From the NCBI GenBank assembly GCA_963677165.2, contig CAXXSX010000001.1, positions 620,001 through 684,000 of the forward strand: DNA of 64,000 nucleotides, written 5' to 3'. The translations under genes and the position numbers were made by a program. This stretch comes from JAFGXT01 sp963677165 (GTDB lineage Bacteria; Verrucomicrobiota; Lentisphaeria; Victivallales; SZUA-371). The notes beneath the pieces are model-generated. The model worked only from the letters and a program-made list of their open reading frames with translations, made no database searches and was not told the DNA's origin. Each line of letters opens with the position of its first letter. Position 1 is the first letter of the stretch. This document shows positions 35,430-45,030 of the stretch, piece by piece.

Positions 35430-36557
35430 ATGCCGAAAATAAGTGTACTGGTACCCGTATTTAACGGGGAAAAATACTTGGAAAAGACTTTACAGTCGAT
35501 TGCGGACAACGCACCCGAAGACAGTGAAGTAATCGTTATGGATGATGGATCCACAGATAACTCATGTGAGATCATAAAAAAATTTATTGCTTCACATTCG
35601 AATTTTGTATTTGAAAGCAACACTACCGGAAAAGACGTCTATAATGCTTTGGTTGATAAGTGTCTGACCGAATATATGATTATGTTTGATCAGGCTGATA
35701 TTTTTCTGCCGGGTCGAAACGAACATATCTCCTATCTTGATGCTCATCCTGAAATCACTGGTGTTTACGGGGTGTCCATGGTGCTTGACGGACAGAAAGT
35801 AAATTACAATATGGGAAAGACGTTTAGTAATTTTCTGTTGTTCAACGATAACAATCCATGTCGTCACGGTTCGCTTACAATGCGGCGTCAGGCCGTACTG
35901 AAGGCTGGCGGTTATATTTTTTCTTCCGAATATGAAAAAGGTGACAGCGTTGAAGGTGCCTCCTGGTATTTGATTCAAAGACTTGGGGTTATCGGACCTT
36001 TGTTTTTTATTGCCAAACCGGTAGAAATACACAGGTTGCAAAAGGAACTGCAGAATAAAGAACTTACTCTGTTGAAGATTGCCCGGAATACTGCCCTTGA
36101 ACGGCTCAAGAGTCTACATAATAATGATATTAATCAATTTCTGAATGAAGATATTTCTACGATTCAGGAGGATGAATTTTCGTTATATACCCAAATTGCC
36201 GGGCTTGTTTCCGTAAATATTCAGAATTCAGGAAAAGATGTTTCCGATGCTCTCGGAAAAACTGAATCCTTCAACAAAGACGACTGGGGACTAAAAAAGC
36301 TCTGGTACGATCATTATTTCAATAAGCAAGATTTTGAAGAATCAACCCGTCGCGTTCTGGATATGGCTACTGCTTATATGGATGATTTAATAATTCAGAT
36401 TTGGGTTACCGATCAGATGCAGAGTGCAATGAAATATTTTACTCCTGCCGCGGAATATAACGACTTTATCAATAAGGTGAAGATGCATCAGAAGTTCCTG
36501 CTGGAAAAATACCGTAACTTTCCGGCAGTTGTTAAGGGAGTGCAACTCTACAGTTAA
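35430..36557 (+). CDS. GT2-like protein with altered catalytic residues (probable pseudo-glycosyltransferase)
   Basis: 375 residues from ATG 35430 (AAGGGG seven bases upstream). The GT-A fold start is clear (KISVLVPVFNGEKYLEKTLQSI, VIVMDDGSTDNS). Compared with its paralogue 36774-37898, numbered identically here, the metal-binding D87-H-D89 has become D87-Q-A89, and the acid near GSGDWYL (Asp179 in the paralogue) is Ser178 in EGASWYL. With both residues lost, transferase activity is doubtful. The C-terminal 170 residues are helical. It is upstream of the paralogue and a B12 radical SAM gene, separated by a terminator. Confidence 0.7.
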   Translation: MPKISVLVPVFNGEKYLEKTLQSIADNAPEDSEVIVMDDGSTDNSCEIIKKFIASHSNFVFESNTTGKDVYNALVDKCLTEYMIMFDQADIFLPGRNEHISYLDAHPEITGVYGVSMVLDGQKVNYNMGKTFSNFLLFNDNNPCRHGSLTMRRQAVLKAGGYIFSSEYEKGDSVEGASWYLIQRLGVIGPLFFIAKPVEIHRLQKELQNKELTLLKIARNTALERLKSLHNNDINQFLNEDISTIQEDEFSLYTQIAGLVSVNIQNSGKDVSDALGKTESFNKDDWGLKKLWYDHYFNKQDFEESTRRVLDMATAYMDDLIIQIWVTDQMQSAMKYFTPAAEYNDFINKVKMHQKFLLEKYRNFPAVVKGVQLYS

Positions 36558-36578
36558 TTAGCCCAAAATTATTTTTTT

Positions 36579-36617
36579 AGCCGACATACACATTTTCAGG
36601 GTATGCCGGCTTTTTTT
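36579..36617 (+). terminator. Bidirectional-looking rho-independent terminator
   Basis: Stem AGCCGACATAC (36579-36589) with GTATGCCGGCT (36601-36611), one mismatch, an 11-nt loop, and TTTTTTT after it; the left flank ATTTTTTT also gives an A/T run for the opposite strand. It ends transcription of the first GT2-like gene. Confidence 0.8.
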
Positions 36618-36773
36618 ATAACTTTTTAAGAGATGCGGATGGCGTATGTTGTGTTTTTCTGTTCCAGCTATTAATATAGTAATGATGAACATTTCATAAT
36701 ACTGGCGTGAATCAAAACTATTGGTGTATAACAGCGGTAAGATCAAGTTGTTTTAGCGATCAAGGGGTTTTGA

Positions 36774-37898
36774 ATGGCAAAAATAAGCATACAGGTTCCC
36801 GTTTATAACGGAGAGAAATATCTGCATAATACATTGCAGTCAATTGCTGATAATGCTCCGGCTGATTCCGAGGTTCTGGTGATGGACGACGGTTCGAAAG
36901 ATAGTTCCTGTGCGATAATCAAGGAGTTTGTCTCGGGGGATTCACGATTTATTTTTGATCAGAATAAGACAGACGGCGAGATCCGGAATATAATGGTTAA
37001 CACCACTGATTCCGAATATATTATGCCGTTTGATCATGACGATATTTTTCTGGCTGGACGAGATCGGCATGTCAAATATCTTGATGACCATCCTGAAATT
37101 CCCGCGGCCTATGGAATTACGGTAAAGCTGCAGGATGGTAAACTTGGCTTATACATGGGATATACCTACAGTAATTTCAATGTTTTCATTGGGGGGAATC
37201 CGGCAGGGCACGGTTCTTTGATTATGCGAAGAGCTGCATTGGAAGAAGCGGGTGGATATATTGTTCCATTTATGAATCAGGAGACCCATCAGCCCGGCGG
37301 CTCGGGAGACTGGTATCTTGTGCAGCGTCTGGGCGAGTTAGGAAAATTGCATTTTACCCGGGATTACAGTTATGTATACAGGATTCATTCGTCTCAGCAG
37401 TCGAAAGCGGGAGTTTTTCAGAAAAAAAGTTCTACCCGGGAAATTGCAAAGAAAAAATTTACAGAAAAATATGCTCCCGAAATAAATGGGGTTCTGGCGG
37501 GGAAAAATGTTTGTATTACTCCTGAAATGAAGCCGGTCTATATGCAGATATACGGAATCATCTTTGCTGCTTTGGCCCAGCGAAATAAGAGTCCGGAAAC
37601 AGTCCTTGAACTCGCGTCCCGGCTGGAACCTGATGATTATGCGGTCAGACTTTCTCTCGCTCAAAGTTGGTTGTTGAAAAATGATGTAAATAAAGCGCTT
37701 GAGCTTTTTTGCAATGTCATTAATGAAATTTCGTATGACTGGATTCTTACTTTCATCTCGACAAATGCTTTTATGAAACAGGCCAAAAATAAACCTTTCG
37801 AAGAGCAGGTACTGCGGATGGGGCAGGAAATTTTGGAGAAGTTGACTGAGAAGGAAGTGGATCCTGCGCTTGAGACGCTTGTTCGTAAATATATGTGA
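36774..37898 (+). CDS. Family 2 glycosyltransferase
   Basis: The 374-residue protein has an intact GT-A core: ISIQVPVYNGEKYLHNTLQSI, VLVMDDGSKDSS, the DHDD metal site (87-90), HGSLIMRRAALEEAGGY and GSGDWYLVQRLGELG with the catalytic-base Asp179. The C-terminal part (about 245-374) is helical with a TPR-like stretch (DYAVRLSLAQSWLLKNDVNKALELF). It should use a nucleotide sugar at the cytosolic side; acceptor unknown. It is a paralogue of the preceding gene and lies 18 bp upstream of the radical SAM gene, so an operon with that gene is likely. Confidence 0.85.
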   Translation: MAKISIQVPVYNGEKYLHNTLQSIADNAPADSEVLVMDDGSKDSSCAIIKEFVSGDSRFIFDQNKTDGEIRNIMVNTTDSEYIMPFDHDDIFLAGRDRHVKYLDDHPEIPAAYGITVKLQDGKLGLYMGYTYSNFNVFIGGNPAGHGSLIMRRAALEEAGGYIVPFMNQETHQPGGSGDWYLVQRLGELGKLHFTRDYSYVYRIHSSQQSKAGVFQKKSSTREIAKKKFTEKYAPEINGVLAGKNVCITPEMKPVYMQIYGIIFAALAQRNKSPETVLELASRLEPDDYAVRLSLAQSWLLKNDVNKALELFCNVINEISYDWILTFISTNAFMKQAKNKPFEEQVLRMGQEILEKLTEKEVDPALETLVRKYM

Positions 37899-37916
37899 AA
37901 TATACCAGGACAAACA

Positions 37917-39752
37917 ATGAAAAAGAACCATTTAATTGTTGTGCCGAGAATCGTCAATGCCATTGGCGACTGGTATCAATTCCCGCTTGGGATTGCATAT
38001 GTTTCTTCCAGTATTGAGGCGGCGGGGTTTAACCTGTATAAATTAAACCTCAATATTGTTCCCGGTACCGTATATGATATTCTTAAAGAAGCCATAAATA
38101 AATATCAGATCAATACTGTCCTGACCGGAGGATTGACCGGGCAGTACGGTGCATTGTATGATATTGTCAAAAATACCAAACAGATCAATCCCGATATAAT
38201 CACTATGGTCGGGGGGGGAATGATCACCAGTGCACCGGAACATGCTATGATCGCGCTGGAGTATGTTGACTATGGTGTAATCGGGGAAGGGGAGATTATT
38301 TGTTGTGAGTTGCTTGACGCGATTGAAAACAACAGGCCGGTTCAGGGTGTACCGGGAGTTGTGTTTCATGAGGAGGATCAATACAGAATCACTTCCGGTA
38401 AACCTGCGGTGGTCGACATAAATGCGATTCCCTTTCCCGATTACAAAGGATTGGGGCTGGGCGAATTGATGGCCGCGGTCCCCAATACCCTGGGTATGTG
38501 TGAATACAACACCATGCCGATTATTACCAGCAGGTCGTGCCCGTATCAATGTACATTTTGCTTTCATCCAAGTGGACAGAAGTTTCGTCAGCGGAGTCTT
38601 GACAGTGTATTTGAAGAAATTGATTATCTGGTTGAAGAATTTGATGTAAAATACCTGTCGATTCAGGACGAACTTTTCGGGTTTAATATTGAACGGGTAA
38701 AAGAATTCTGCAATCGAATCAGGCCATATGGGATCAGGTGGCTGGCCAATTTCCGGGTGACCGAGATAACCCCGGAAGTTATTGAGATTCTGAAATACGG
38801 CAATTGTGCCGTTGTCGCTTTTGGAATAGAGAGTGCCGATAACTCGATCTTAAAGAGTATGAAAAAGCGCATAACTATAGAAGATACAGAACGGGCCTTG
38901 AAGCTGGTTTATGACGCCGGTTTGGGAATACAGGGGGTTTTCATCTTTGGAGATATAGAGGAGTCCCGTGAGACGGCTCAGCGCACTATTGACTGGTGGA
39001 AGGAACACATCCAATATGAATTGCAGCTCAGCGCGATCATTACATATCCCGGGACGCCCATTTATAAATATGCTATAAAAGAGGGAATCATAAAGGATCC
39101 GGTTCAGTTTATTAAAGATGCCTGCCCGCTGGTTCGTCTGTCGCGGCATATGAATGATGAGGACTATCGATGGTTGTTTTCGCAATTGGCTTCATTGCCG
39201 CGAATGCTGCATACGTTTCCTGAGAATGTGAAGATTACCCGTATTGATTATGAGTCCGGCAACATAGATGTCAAAGGCAAATGTAAAACATGCGGAAGTG
39301 AAAATGAATGGTTTAAATCCAGATTGTTTGTGCTTGAAACGCTGGCATGCCATAAATGCGGAAGGCGGCATATTGCTCCTGTTCCCGAAATCGTAAGTGA
39401 ACTGATCAGCCGGAATATCGATAAACTGGTTGATTATTTCGGCTGTATGGCTTTCTGGGGCGTCAACTCATATTTTCACAACCTGGTAGAAACGCTTCAT
39501 GCCCGGAACATGGATAAAGTGTATTTTATCGACAAATCGGATGTCAGATGCGGACTTGATATAGGGACGCATATTATTCAATCTCCGGATATTATAAAGG
39601 AAAAAGACATAAAATGCATTGTCGTATCAGTCGTTCAATATTATTCGGCATTGAAATACCCCATCCAGAGCGAGTATCCGCAACTGGAGGGGGTCATTAG
39701 TATTTCCGATATGCTGGCGGAGGATTTTGAGCCGTCAGCTATTCATAAATGA
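37917..39752 (+). CDS. B12-binding radical SAM protein with zinc ribbon and C-terminal Rossmann-like domain
   Basis: 611 residues. The N-terminal 130 residues resemble a cobalamin-binding domain (GIAYVSSSIEAAGFNLYKLN, VGGGMITSAPEHAM). The radical SAM cluster motif is C208-x3-C212-x2-C215 in SRSCPYQCTFCFHP, followed by the SAM-binding IESADN and VFIFGDIEESRE segments. A zinc ribbon (CKTCG at 456-460, CHKCG at 478-482) and a C-terminal domain (about 505-611) with a Rossmann-like pattern (NMDKVYFIDKSD, DIKCIVVSVVQYY) follow, similar to that in some sugar-modifying methyltransferases. AGGA lies before ATG 37917. Likely a methylase or rearrangement enzyme acting on a glycan or lipid with the neighbouring GT2; substrate unknown. 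Confidence 0.8.
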   Translation: MKKNHLIVVPRIVNAIGDWYQFPLGIAYVSSSIEAAGFNLYKLNLNIVPGTVYDILKEAINKYQINTVLTGGLTGQYGALYDIVKNTKQINPDIITMVGGGMITSAPEHAMIALEYVDYGVIGEGEIICCELLDAIENNRPVQGVPGVVFHEEDQYRITSGKPAVVDINAIPFPDYKGLGLGELMAAVPNTLGMCEYNTMPIITSRSCPYQCTFCFHPSGQKFRQRSLDSVFEEIDYLVEEFDVKYLSIQDELFGFNIERVKEFCNRIRPYGIRWLANFRVTEITPEVIEILKYGNCAVVAFGIESADNSILKSMKKRITIEDTERALKLVYDAGLGIQGVFIFGDIEESRETAQRTIDWWKEHIQYELQLSAIITYPGTPIYKYAIKEGIIKDPVQFIKDACPLVRLSRHMNDEDYRWLFSQLASLPRMLHTFPENVKITRIDYESGNIDVKGKCKTCGSENEWFKSRLFVLETLACHKCGRRHIAPVPEIVSELISRNIDKLVDYFGCMAFWGVNSYFHNLVETLHARNMDKVYFIDKSDVRCGLDIGTHIIQSPDIIKEKDIKCIVVSVVQYYSALKYPIQSEYPQLEGVISISDMLAEDFEPSAIHK

Positions 39753-39769
39753 AATAACTGTCTTTGGCT

Positions 39770-41422
39770 TTATTTTGTGTGTCCTGCCGCGTGCAGCCAC
39801 TTATTACGGTCAAGTACTTTGCATCTTATCGCCCATTCTTCCCAAGCTGATTTCATTTCCTGTACCAGTTCTGGATATTCCGTAATCAGATTATGGTTTT
39901 CTGTCCGGTCGGCATCTGAGTCGTACAGTTCCCAGTCGCCGCGTTCATTTCCTTCGCATGGGTTGTTTCCGTGTAGTGAGGCGTTAAAGTTTCTTACCAG
40001 TTTCCATTTTCCTTTTCTTACTGCGGCATTCCCTTCGTGTTCCCAGAACATCAACCGTTCCGGCATGGCTTTATCTGCAAATGCGGGTATCATGCTTTCG
40101 CCTTCCGCCGGATCAATTACATTGCCGTTATAGGTTTCCGGATATTCCGCTCCGGTAGCTTCCAATACCGTTTTCATTACATCCGGCAGATAGCAGCGAT
40201 GGATTCTCTTTTCTCCTTGAGCTTCAATCCCTTCGGGCCAGTGAACAATAAACGGCGTGGATATTCCGCCTTCGTGCGTCCAGTGTTTATAAAGCCGGAA
40301 AGGTGTGTTGGAGACATTTGCCCATTCCGGGCCGCATGACAGATAGGTGTTTTCCGGACCTGCCATTACATCGATATTGGGGCCTGCGATTACCTGTTTC
40401 CCTTCGCGGGTTTTACATCTTGCCGAGGGACGTTCTACCTGAGTCATTCCTTCTCCCACTACTTCAGCGCATCCGCCATTGTCCGCCATGAACATTATAA
40501 TGGTATTGTCAAGCTGTCCGGTTTTTCTTAGTGACTCAACAATTCGTCCGATTCCGCGGTCCATGCACTCGATCTGTGCGGCGTAAACTTCCATTTTGCG
40601 GGCTTGCCAGGCCTGTTCTTGTTTACTCAAGGAATTCCATTCCGGAACGCCGGGGTCACGACGTGTAAGTTTCCATTCCGGGTCGATTAGTCCCATTTTT
40701 ACCATACGGTCGAGGCGTTCTTCACGAAGAATATCCCATCCGGCGTCAAACCGGCCTTTGTATTTGGCCACATCTTCTTCTTTGGCATGCAGTGGCCAGT
40801 GGGGGGCTGTATAAGCAACGTATTGGAAAAACGGTTTGTCTGGATTGCTGCTCACGTGATTTTCAATAAATTCCACCGCATTGTCGCTGATCGCGTCGGT
40901 TAAGTAATAATTAGGATCGTTTTCGGCTTCGTGTTCAATATTTTTCATGTCACGAACCAGGGTTTTGGGCCAGTAATAGCTGGCTGCTCCGGTGATGATT
41001 CCGTAATGATGGTCAAAACCGCGCTGTGTTGGCCATGATTCATTGGGTTCCCAGATACGTTCTTCGGCGCAGAGATGCCATTTCCCACTCATGTAACAGC
41101 CGTACCCATCAGCTTTCAGTACTTCGGCCATAGTTACGCAGTTGTTGCCGATATTGCCGTCATAGTCTCCATCGCCAAAGTGACCAGTGAGGATTCCGAT
41201 TCCGCATTGATGCGGATGTAGTCCGGTAAGCAGGCTGGCGCGTGAGGGACTGCAGCGCGGAGTGTTATAAAATTGAGTGAAACGCAGACCTTTTTCAGCC
41301 AGGCTATTCAAGGTCGGAGTATTGACTTCTCCCCCGTAGCAGCCCAGGTCGGAGTAACCCATGTCGTCGTTCAGAATTAACAGGATGTTCGGTTTTTTAC
41401 TGTCTGTTCCGGATGTGGTCAT
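39770..41422 (-). CDS. Type I sulfatase (arylsulfatase family) without signal peptide
   Basis: The 550-residue protein starts PNILLILNDDMGYSDLGCYGG with the metal-binding Asp pair (about 19-20). The activation motif C57-S-P-S-R in NTPRCSPSRASLLTG would be converted to formylglycine. FADNGGCAE near residue 300 and GKWKLVRN near the C-terminus are further S1 family features. Unlike most sulfatases of polysaccharide degraders, the N-terminus MTTSGTDSKKPNILL has no signal peptide, so the enzyme seems cytosolic or is exported otherwise. It converges on the radical SAM gene. Substrate is a sulfate ester of unknown kind. Confidence 0.9.
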   Translation of the reverse strand: MTTSGTDSKKPNILLILNDDMGYSDLGCYGGEVNTPTLNSLAEKGLRFTQFYNTPRCSPSRASLLTGLHPHQCGIGILTGHFGDGDYDGNIGNNCVTMAEVLKADGYGCYMSGKWHLCAEERIWEPNESWPTQRGFDHHYGIITGAASYYWPKTLVRDMKNIEHEAENDPNYYLTDAISDNAVEFIENHVSSNPDKPFFQYVAYTAPHWPLHAKEEDVAKYKGRFDAGWDILREERLDRMVKMGLIDPEWKLTRRDPGVPEWNSLSKQEQAWQARKMEVYAAQIECMDRGIGRIVESLRKTGQLDNTIIMFMADNGGCAEVVGEGMTQVERPSARCKTREGKQVIAGPNIDVMAGPENTYLSCGPEWANVSNTPFRLYKHWTHEGGISTPFIVHWPEGIEAQGEKRIHRCYLPDVMKTVLEATGAEYPETYNGNVIDPAEGESMIPAFADKAMPERLMFWEHEGNAAVRKGKWKLVRNFNASLHGNNPCEGNERGDWELYDSDADRTENHNLITEYPELVQEMKSAWEEWAIRCKVLDRNKWLHAAGHTK

Positions 41423-41647
41423 GATTTTTCCTCTTTTTGGTACTTGAGTTTCAATTATGAAAGTAATGTACTCCGTTTATAAGAAATATCAAGCAAAAAT
41501 GATTAATAATGGCATAATAAAAGTAAAAAACTGGTATATATTTGAATTCCGTTTAAGTTTTATTATTCAGATTGAAAATAATGTTATAGCGATGGAAATT
41601 AATAGTTTATCATTGTTATTTTTAATTATACATATGGAGAGATAGAA

Positions 41648-43045
41648 GTGAAAAAGTATGGGTTTTTACTGTTATTTGTAACTGCGGCTCTAAGTGGAAT
41701 CATTTGTATTGGTGCTGAAAAGCCGGTGAAATACGTGTTTCTATTTATTGGTGACGGTTTGTCGAGTCCTCAACGGATGATGGCCAGCGAATACTGTAAG
41801 CGGACAGGAAAAAAGGATTTGCTGATCAACAGTTTTCCGGTCAGCAGCCAATCTACAACCTACGCTCTTAATGCTCCGGTTACTGATTCGGCCGCCAGTG
41901 GAACCGCGATTGCCTGCGGTAGTAAAACCTATTGCGGCGCGATTTCCGTTGATGGTAAGGGGAAGCCGCTCGAATCAATTGCCGCGAGCGCACACAAGGC
42001 CGGCCGTCGCGTTGGAGTCATTACCAGCGTTTCCATTGACCACGCCACTCCAGCGGTTTTTTACGCTCATAATGTCAGACGTAGTAATTATTATCAGATC
42101 GGGGTTGATCTTACAACATCGGATTTTGAGTTTTTTTGTGGTGGATTCTTCAAGAAACCCAGCTCAAAAAATAAGCCGAATACTTACGAATTGGCAAAGA
42201 AAAGTGGCTATACTGTCATTAAAAACAAGCCGGGTTTCAATAAGCTGAAACCTGGCTGTGGTAAAGTCCTGGCTGTGTTCAGGGATTCATATGTTATTGA
42301 TAAAAATCCTCAAACAATTGATTTACCTGCTATTACTTCCAAGGGGATTGAACTGCTGGATAATCCCAAGGGCTTTTTTATGATGGTCGAGGGCGGCAGG
42401 ATTGACTGGGGATGTCATGCTAACGATGCCGCTACTGTACTTAAGGAAATTCTGGAATTTGATTCTGCTGTAAAGGTAGCATATGAATTTGCGAAAAAGC
42501 ATCCCAATGAAACCTTGATCGTTGTGACGGGAGACCATGAAACCGGGGCACTTACCACGGGATTTGCCGGAGCCGGATTTGCCTCCAACCTTGAACTTCT
42601 TAAGAATCAAAAGGTATCCGGAGATATTTTTTCCAGACAGTTCAAGAAAATGATTCGTTCAAAAGATTGTTCTTATGAAAATGCCCGGAAACTTCTCACC
42701 CAATATTTCGGCTTTAAATTTACCGGAGATTCGAAGGATCCGATGGTTCTCTCTGAAAATCAGAAAAAAAGGCTCAAAGCCGCATATGACCGTTCGCTTC
42801 TGGTACGTGATAAAAAGAAGAAGCAGAGGAGCATATTGTATGGCAGTTACGATCCGTTTAGTGTAACCGCGGTTCATGTTATAGCTGAAAAAGCCGGTCT
42901 TGGCTGGAATTCGTATGGACATTCGGCTCTGCCTGTTGTGACATGTGCCTATGGTGTTGACGCTGCCGCCTTCGAGAATGCCAATGACAATACCGATATT
43001 GCCAAACTGCTGCGTCCGGTGGTTTCCGTGCCGGTCGACAAATGA
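41648..43045 (+). CDS. Secreted alkaline phosphatase
   Basis: 465 residues with a signal peptide (about 1-23, ending CIGAEKP). Conserved alkaline phosphatase sites: metal-binding Asp36 in FIGDG, nucleophile Ser81 in TDSAASGTA, SIDHATPA, the EGGRIDWGCHANDAA segment, TGDHETGAL, and a late histidine in YGHSALPV. It should hydrolyse phosphomonoesters in the periplasm. It starts at GTG 41648 with GGAGAGATA upstream and overlaps the next gene by 4 bp, so it is coupled to the YibE/F membrane protein. The 225-bp AT-rich gap upstream holds no clear promoter or Pho box that I could identify. Confidence 0.92.
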   Translation: MKKYGFLLLFVTAALSGIICIGAEKPVKYVFLFIGDGLSSPQRMMASEYCKRTGKKDLLINSFPVSSQSTTYALNAPVTDSAASGTAIACGSKTYCGAISVDGKGKPLESIAASAHKAGRRVGVITSVSIDHATPAVFYAHNVRRSNYYQIGVDLTTSDFEFFCGGFFKKPSSKNKPNTYELAKKSGYTVIKNKPGFNKLKPGCGKVLAVFRDSYVIDKNPQTIDLPAITSKGIELLDNPKGFFMMVEGGRIDWGCHANDAATVLKEILEFDSAVKVAYEFAKKHPNETLIVVTGDHETGALTTGFAGAGFASNLELLKNQKVSGDIFSRQFKKMIRSKDCSYENARKLLTQYFGFKFTGDSKDPMVLSENQKKRLKAAYDRSLLVRDKKKKQRSILYGSYDPFSVTAVHVIAEKAGLGWNSYGHSALPVVTCAYGVDAAAFENANDNTDIAKLLRPVVSVPVDK

Positions 43046-44202
43046 GCAAAGTAACACAATTTATTAAGAAACACCGCGGCGATCTTATTATGTGTGCGGT
43101 GATTCTTATCGTTTGTGTTATTGTCTGGAATCTTTCACTGTTTCAGGGGCCGCCGCCGCAATCCGGTGTAAAAGCCGAAAGTCTGGTGCTTGCGGTTGAC
43201 GACAGCGGGCTCATTCATCGCGGATTTGTGACGCTTGGTTACCAGAATGTGAAACTGCGTATCCTCAAAGGTCCTTATGCCGGACAGGAGTTTGAAGCGG
43301 CCAATCAATTGCGTGGACGTAAGGATTTAGATAAAATTTTTCTGGTTGGCGACAAAGCTTTTGCCGCGATCAATACCGCTCCCGATGGAAAAGTGATTCA
43401 GGTGACGGCTCAGGACCATTACCGTATTGGCAAGGAAATCTGGCTGTTTGTGTTTTTCGGCGTTTTACTGGTCGTCTTCAGCGGCATGGTGGGAATAAAG
43501 GCCCTGCTGTCGTTTGTTATGACGTGTCTGGTAATCTGGAAGCTTGTTGTACCGCTTTGTTTGCAGGGACTCAATCCGATTATGATTTCGCTGGTTGCGG
43601 TTATGTTTCTGGCGGCGATCATTATTTTCGGCATAGCGGGATTCAACGATAAAGGATTAAGCGCGTTTTGCGGAACATTTCTGGGGATTCTTTCCAGTTG
43701 CCTGCTTGGTATAATTTTTACTCATAGTTTCCGTATTGACGGTGCTGTGATGCCGTATTCACAGGCGTTGTTCTTTGCCGGATTCCAGCATTTGAGTCTT
43801 ACCGATATCTACATCGGCGGAATTTATCTGGCGTCGTCCGGAGCATTGATGGACCTTTCCATGGATGTTTCAGCTGGAATGAAGGAGGTTGCGGAACAGC
43901 GTCCTGATATCCCCCGTCGTGAACTAATGTTTTCCGGTTTTCGCATTGGCAGAATGGTTGTGGGAACCATGACGACTACGTTACTGCTGGCGTATTCCGG
44001 TGGTTATCTGACCATGATTATGACATTTGCTGCCGAAGGCGTCGGACCGGTTGACTTCTTAAACTATCCTTATGTAGCCTCGGAAGTAGCCAAGACGCTG
44101 GTCGGCAGTATCGGACTTGTTCTTGTTGCGCCGTTTACCGCGATTGTCGGTTCCTGGCTGCTGAAGAGGAAAAATATCGCAAATTACGGTGTGACAAAAT
44201 AG
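43042..44202 (+). CDS. YibE/F-family membrane protein
   Basis: 386 residues: TM near the N-terminus (about 13-33), a soluble beta-rich domain (about 45-130; VKLRILKGPYAGQEFEAANQL), then about seven TMs with the family's DLSMDVSAGMKEV and GRMVVGTMTTTLLLAYSGG segments. Known members are multi-pass proteins of unclear transport role. ATG overlaps the phosphatase stop by 4 bp. A degraded second copy of its 3' end lies at 45031-45097, downstream of the next gene. Confidence 0.88.
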   Translation: MSKVTQFIKKHRGDLIMCAVILIVCVIVWNLSLFQGPPPQSGVKAESLVLAVDDSGLIHRGFVTLGYQNVKLRILKGPYAGQEFEAANQLRGRKDLDKIFLVGDKAFAAINTAPDGKVIQVTAQDHYRIGKEIWLFVFFGVLLVVFSGMVGIKALLSFVMTCLVIWKLVVPLCLQGLNPIMISLVAVMFLAAIIIFGIAGFNDKGLSAFCGTFLGILSSCLLGIIFTHSFRIDGAVMPYSQALFFAGFQHLSLTDIYIGGIYLASSGALMDLSMDVSAGMKEVAEQRPDIPRRELMFSGFRIGRMVVGTMTTTLLLAYSGGYLTMIMTFAAEGVGPVDFLNYPYVASEVAKTLVGSIGLVLVAPFTAIVGSWLLKRKNIANYGVTK

Positions 44203-44208
44203 GTTTTT

Positions 44209-45009
44209 ATGATAATTCTTAAGATAATATTTGCACCGATATATCTGGTTGTATTAAGTCTTCTTGTTCTAATTCTGCGACCATGGCTGAGAAAAAAAAT
44301 GCCAGGGGAAGTGTTGATATTGATTACACACTTGCTGGATGGAGATATTATTGAATGCATTCCACGATTTTATTTCAGTCTTTCTTCTGATGATAATTCA
44401 AGGCGCTTTAGTGTTGATTATTCATCACAGGCCAGCCGGCCGGGAACTATTCGGGTAAATTGGCTTCAGTGGATCAAATATCATCCTTACAAGCAGTTTG
44501 TATATATTATTCTTGTTGCTGCAATGATTACAGGCGCATTGCTGTTGCATTGGAGTCTATGGATTGCATCGGGTATTCTGATCTATTTTAATATTCTTTA
44601 CTGGCAGACGATCCAGGAGCGTTTCCTGTTCGGTTGCATTAATCCCGGCATGATTATTTCAGTTGATCCTATGTTCGTTGCAGTATCTACAGACTTGGGT
44701 AAATGGGGAGGGTATTATCCGGTGATAAAGATCATCAAAGCGAATCTAAAGTCTGTACTAAAAAATGCGGACACCGTGGGAACTTTGGTTCCTACTGTTG
44801 CAACCTATGGGCATTCCGCGGATGATGTTCCGCATTGGAAGGATTTCTATCCGGTTCCAGTAGAGTATGCCAATGGGGATATGAAAATAATTATTAAGTC
44901 TTTGGATTCTCTTGAACAGCCTGAGATCGCAGAACTGGAAAGATGGCTCAAACAGGTGCCCGAACCATACGAATGTGGACTTTATTGGATAAAAGCGGAA
45001 GACTCCTAA
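44209..45009 (+). CDS. DUF3239-like membrane-anchored protein
   Basis: 266 residues with one or two hydrophobic segments near the N-terminus (about 1-24) and two in the middle (about 98-130), and a C-terminal soluble domain (about 140-266; GCINPGMIISVDPMFVAVSTDLGKWGGYYPVIKI), which recalls DUF3239. Function is not known. It follows the YibE/F gene by 6 bp and is probably cotranscribed with it. The yibE 3' relic behind it suggests that this gene lies inside an old duplication. Confidence 0.6.
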   Translation: MIILKIIFAPIYLVVLSLLVLILRPWLRKKMPGEVLILITHLLDGDIIECIPRFYFSLSSDDNSRRFSVDYSSQASRPGTIRVNWLQWIKYHPYKQFVYIILVAAMITGALLLHWSLWIASGILIYFNILYWQTIQERFLFGCINPGMIISVDPMFVAVSTDLGKWGGYYPVIKIIKANLKSVLKNADTVGTLVPTVATYGHSADDVPHWKDFYPVPVEYANGDMKIIIKSLDSLEQPEIAELERWLKQVPEPYECGLYWIKAEDS

Positions 45010-45030
45010 ATTTTTTGATTCTTGAATGGT

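Noticed and set aside
41457..41645. 62-codon frame upstream of the alkaline phosphatase gene
   Set aside because: It lies in AT-rich intergenic sequence with a low-complexity product and no ribosome binding site or recognisable domain.
41423..41647. Pho box upstream of the alkaline phosphatase gene
   Set aside because: No tandem CTGTCAT-like repeats were found in the gap.
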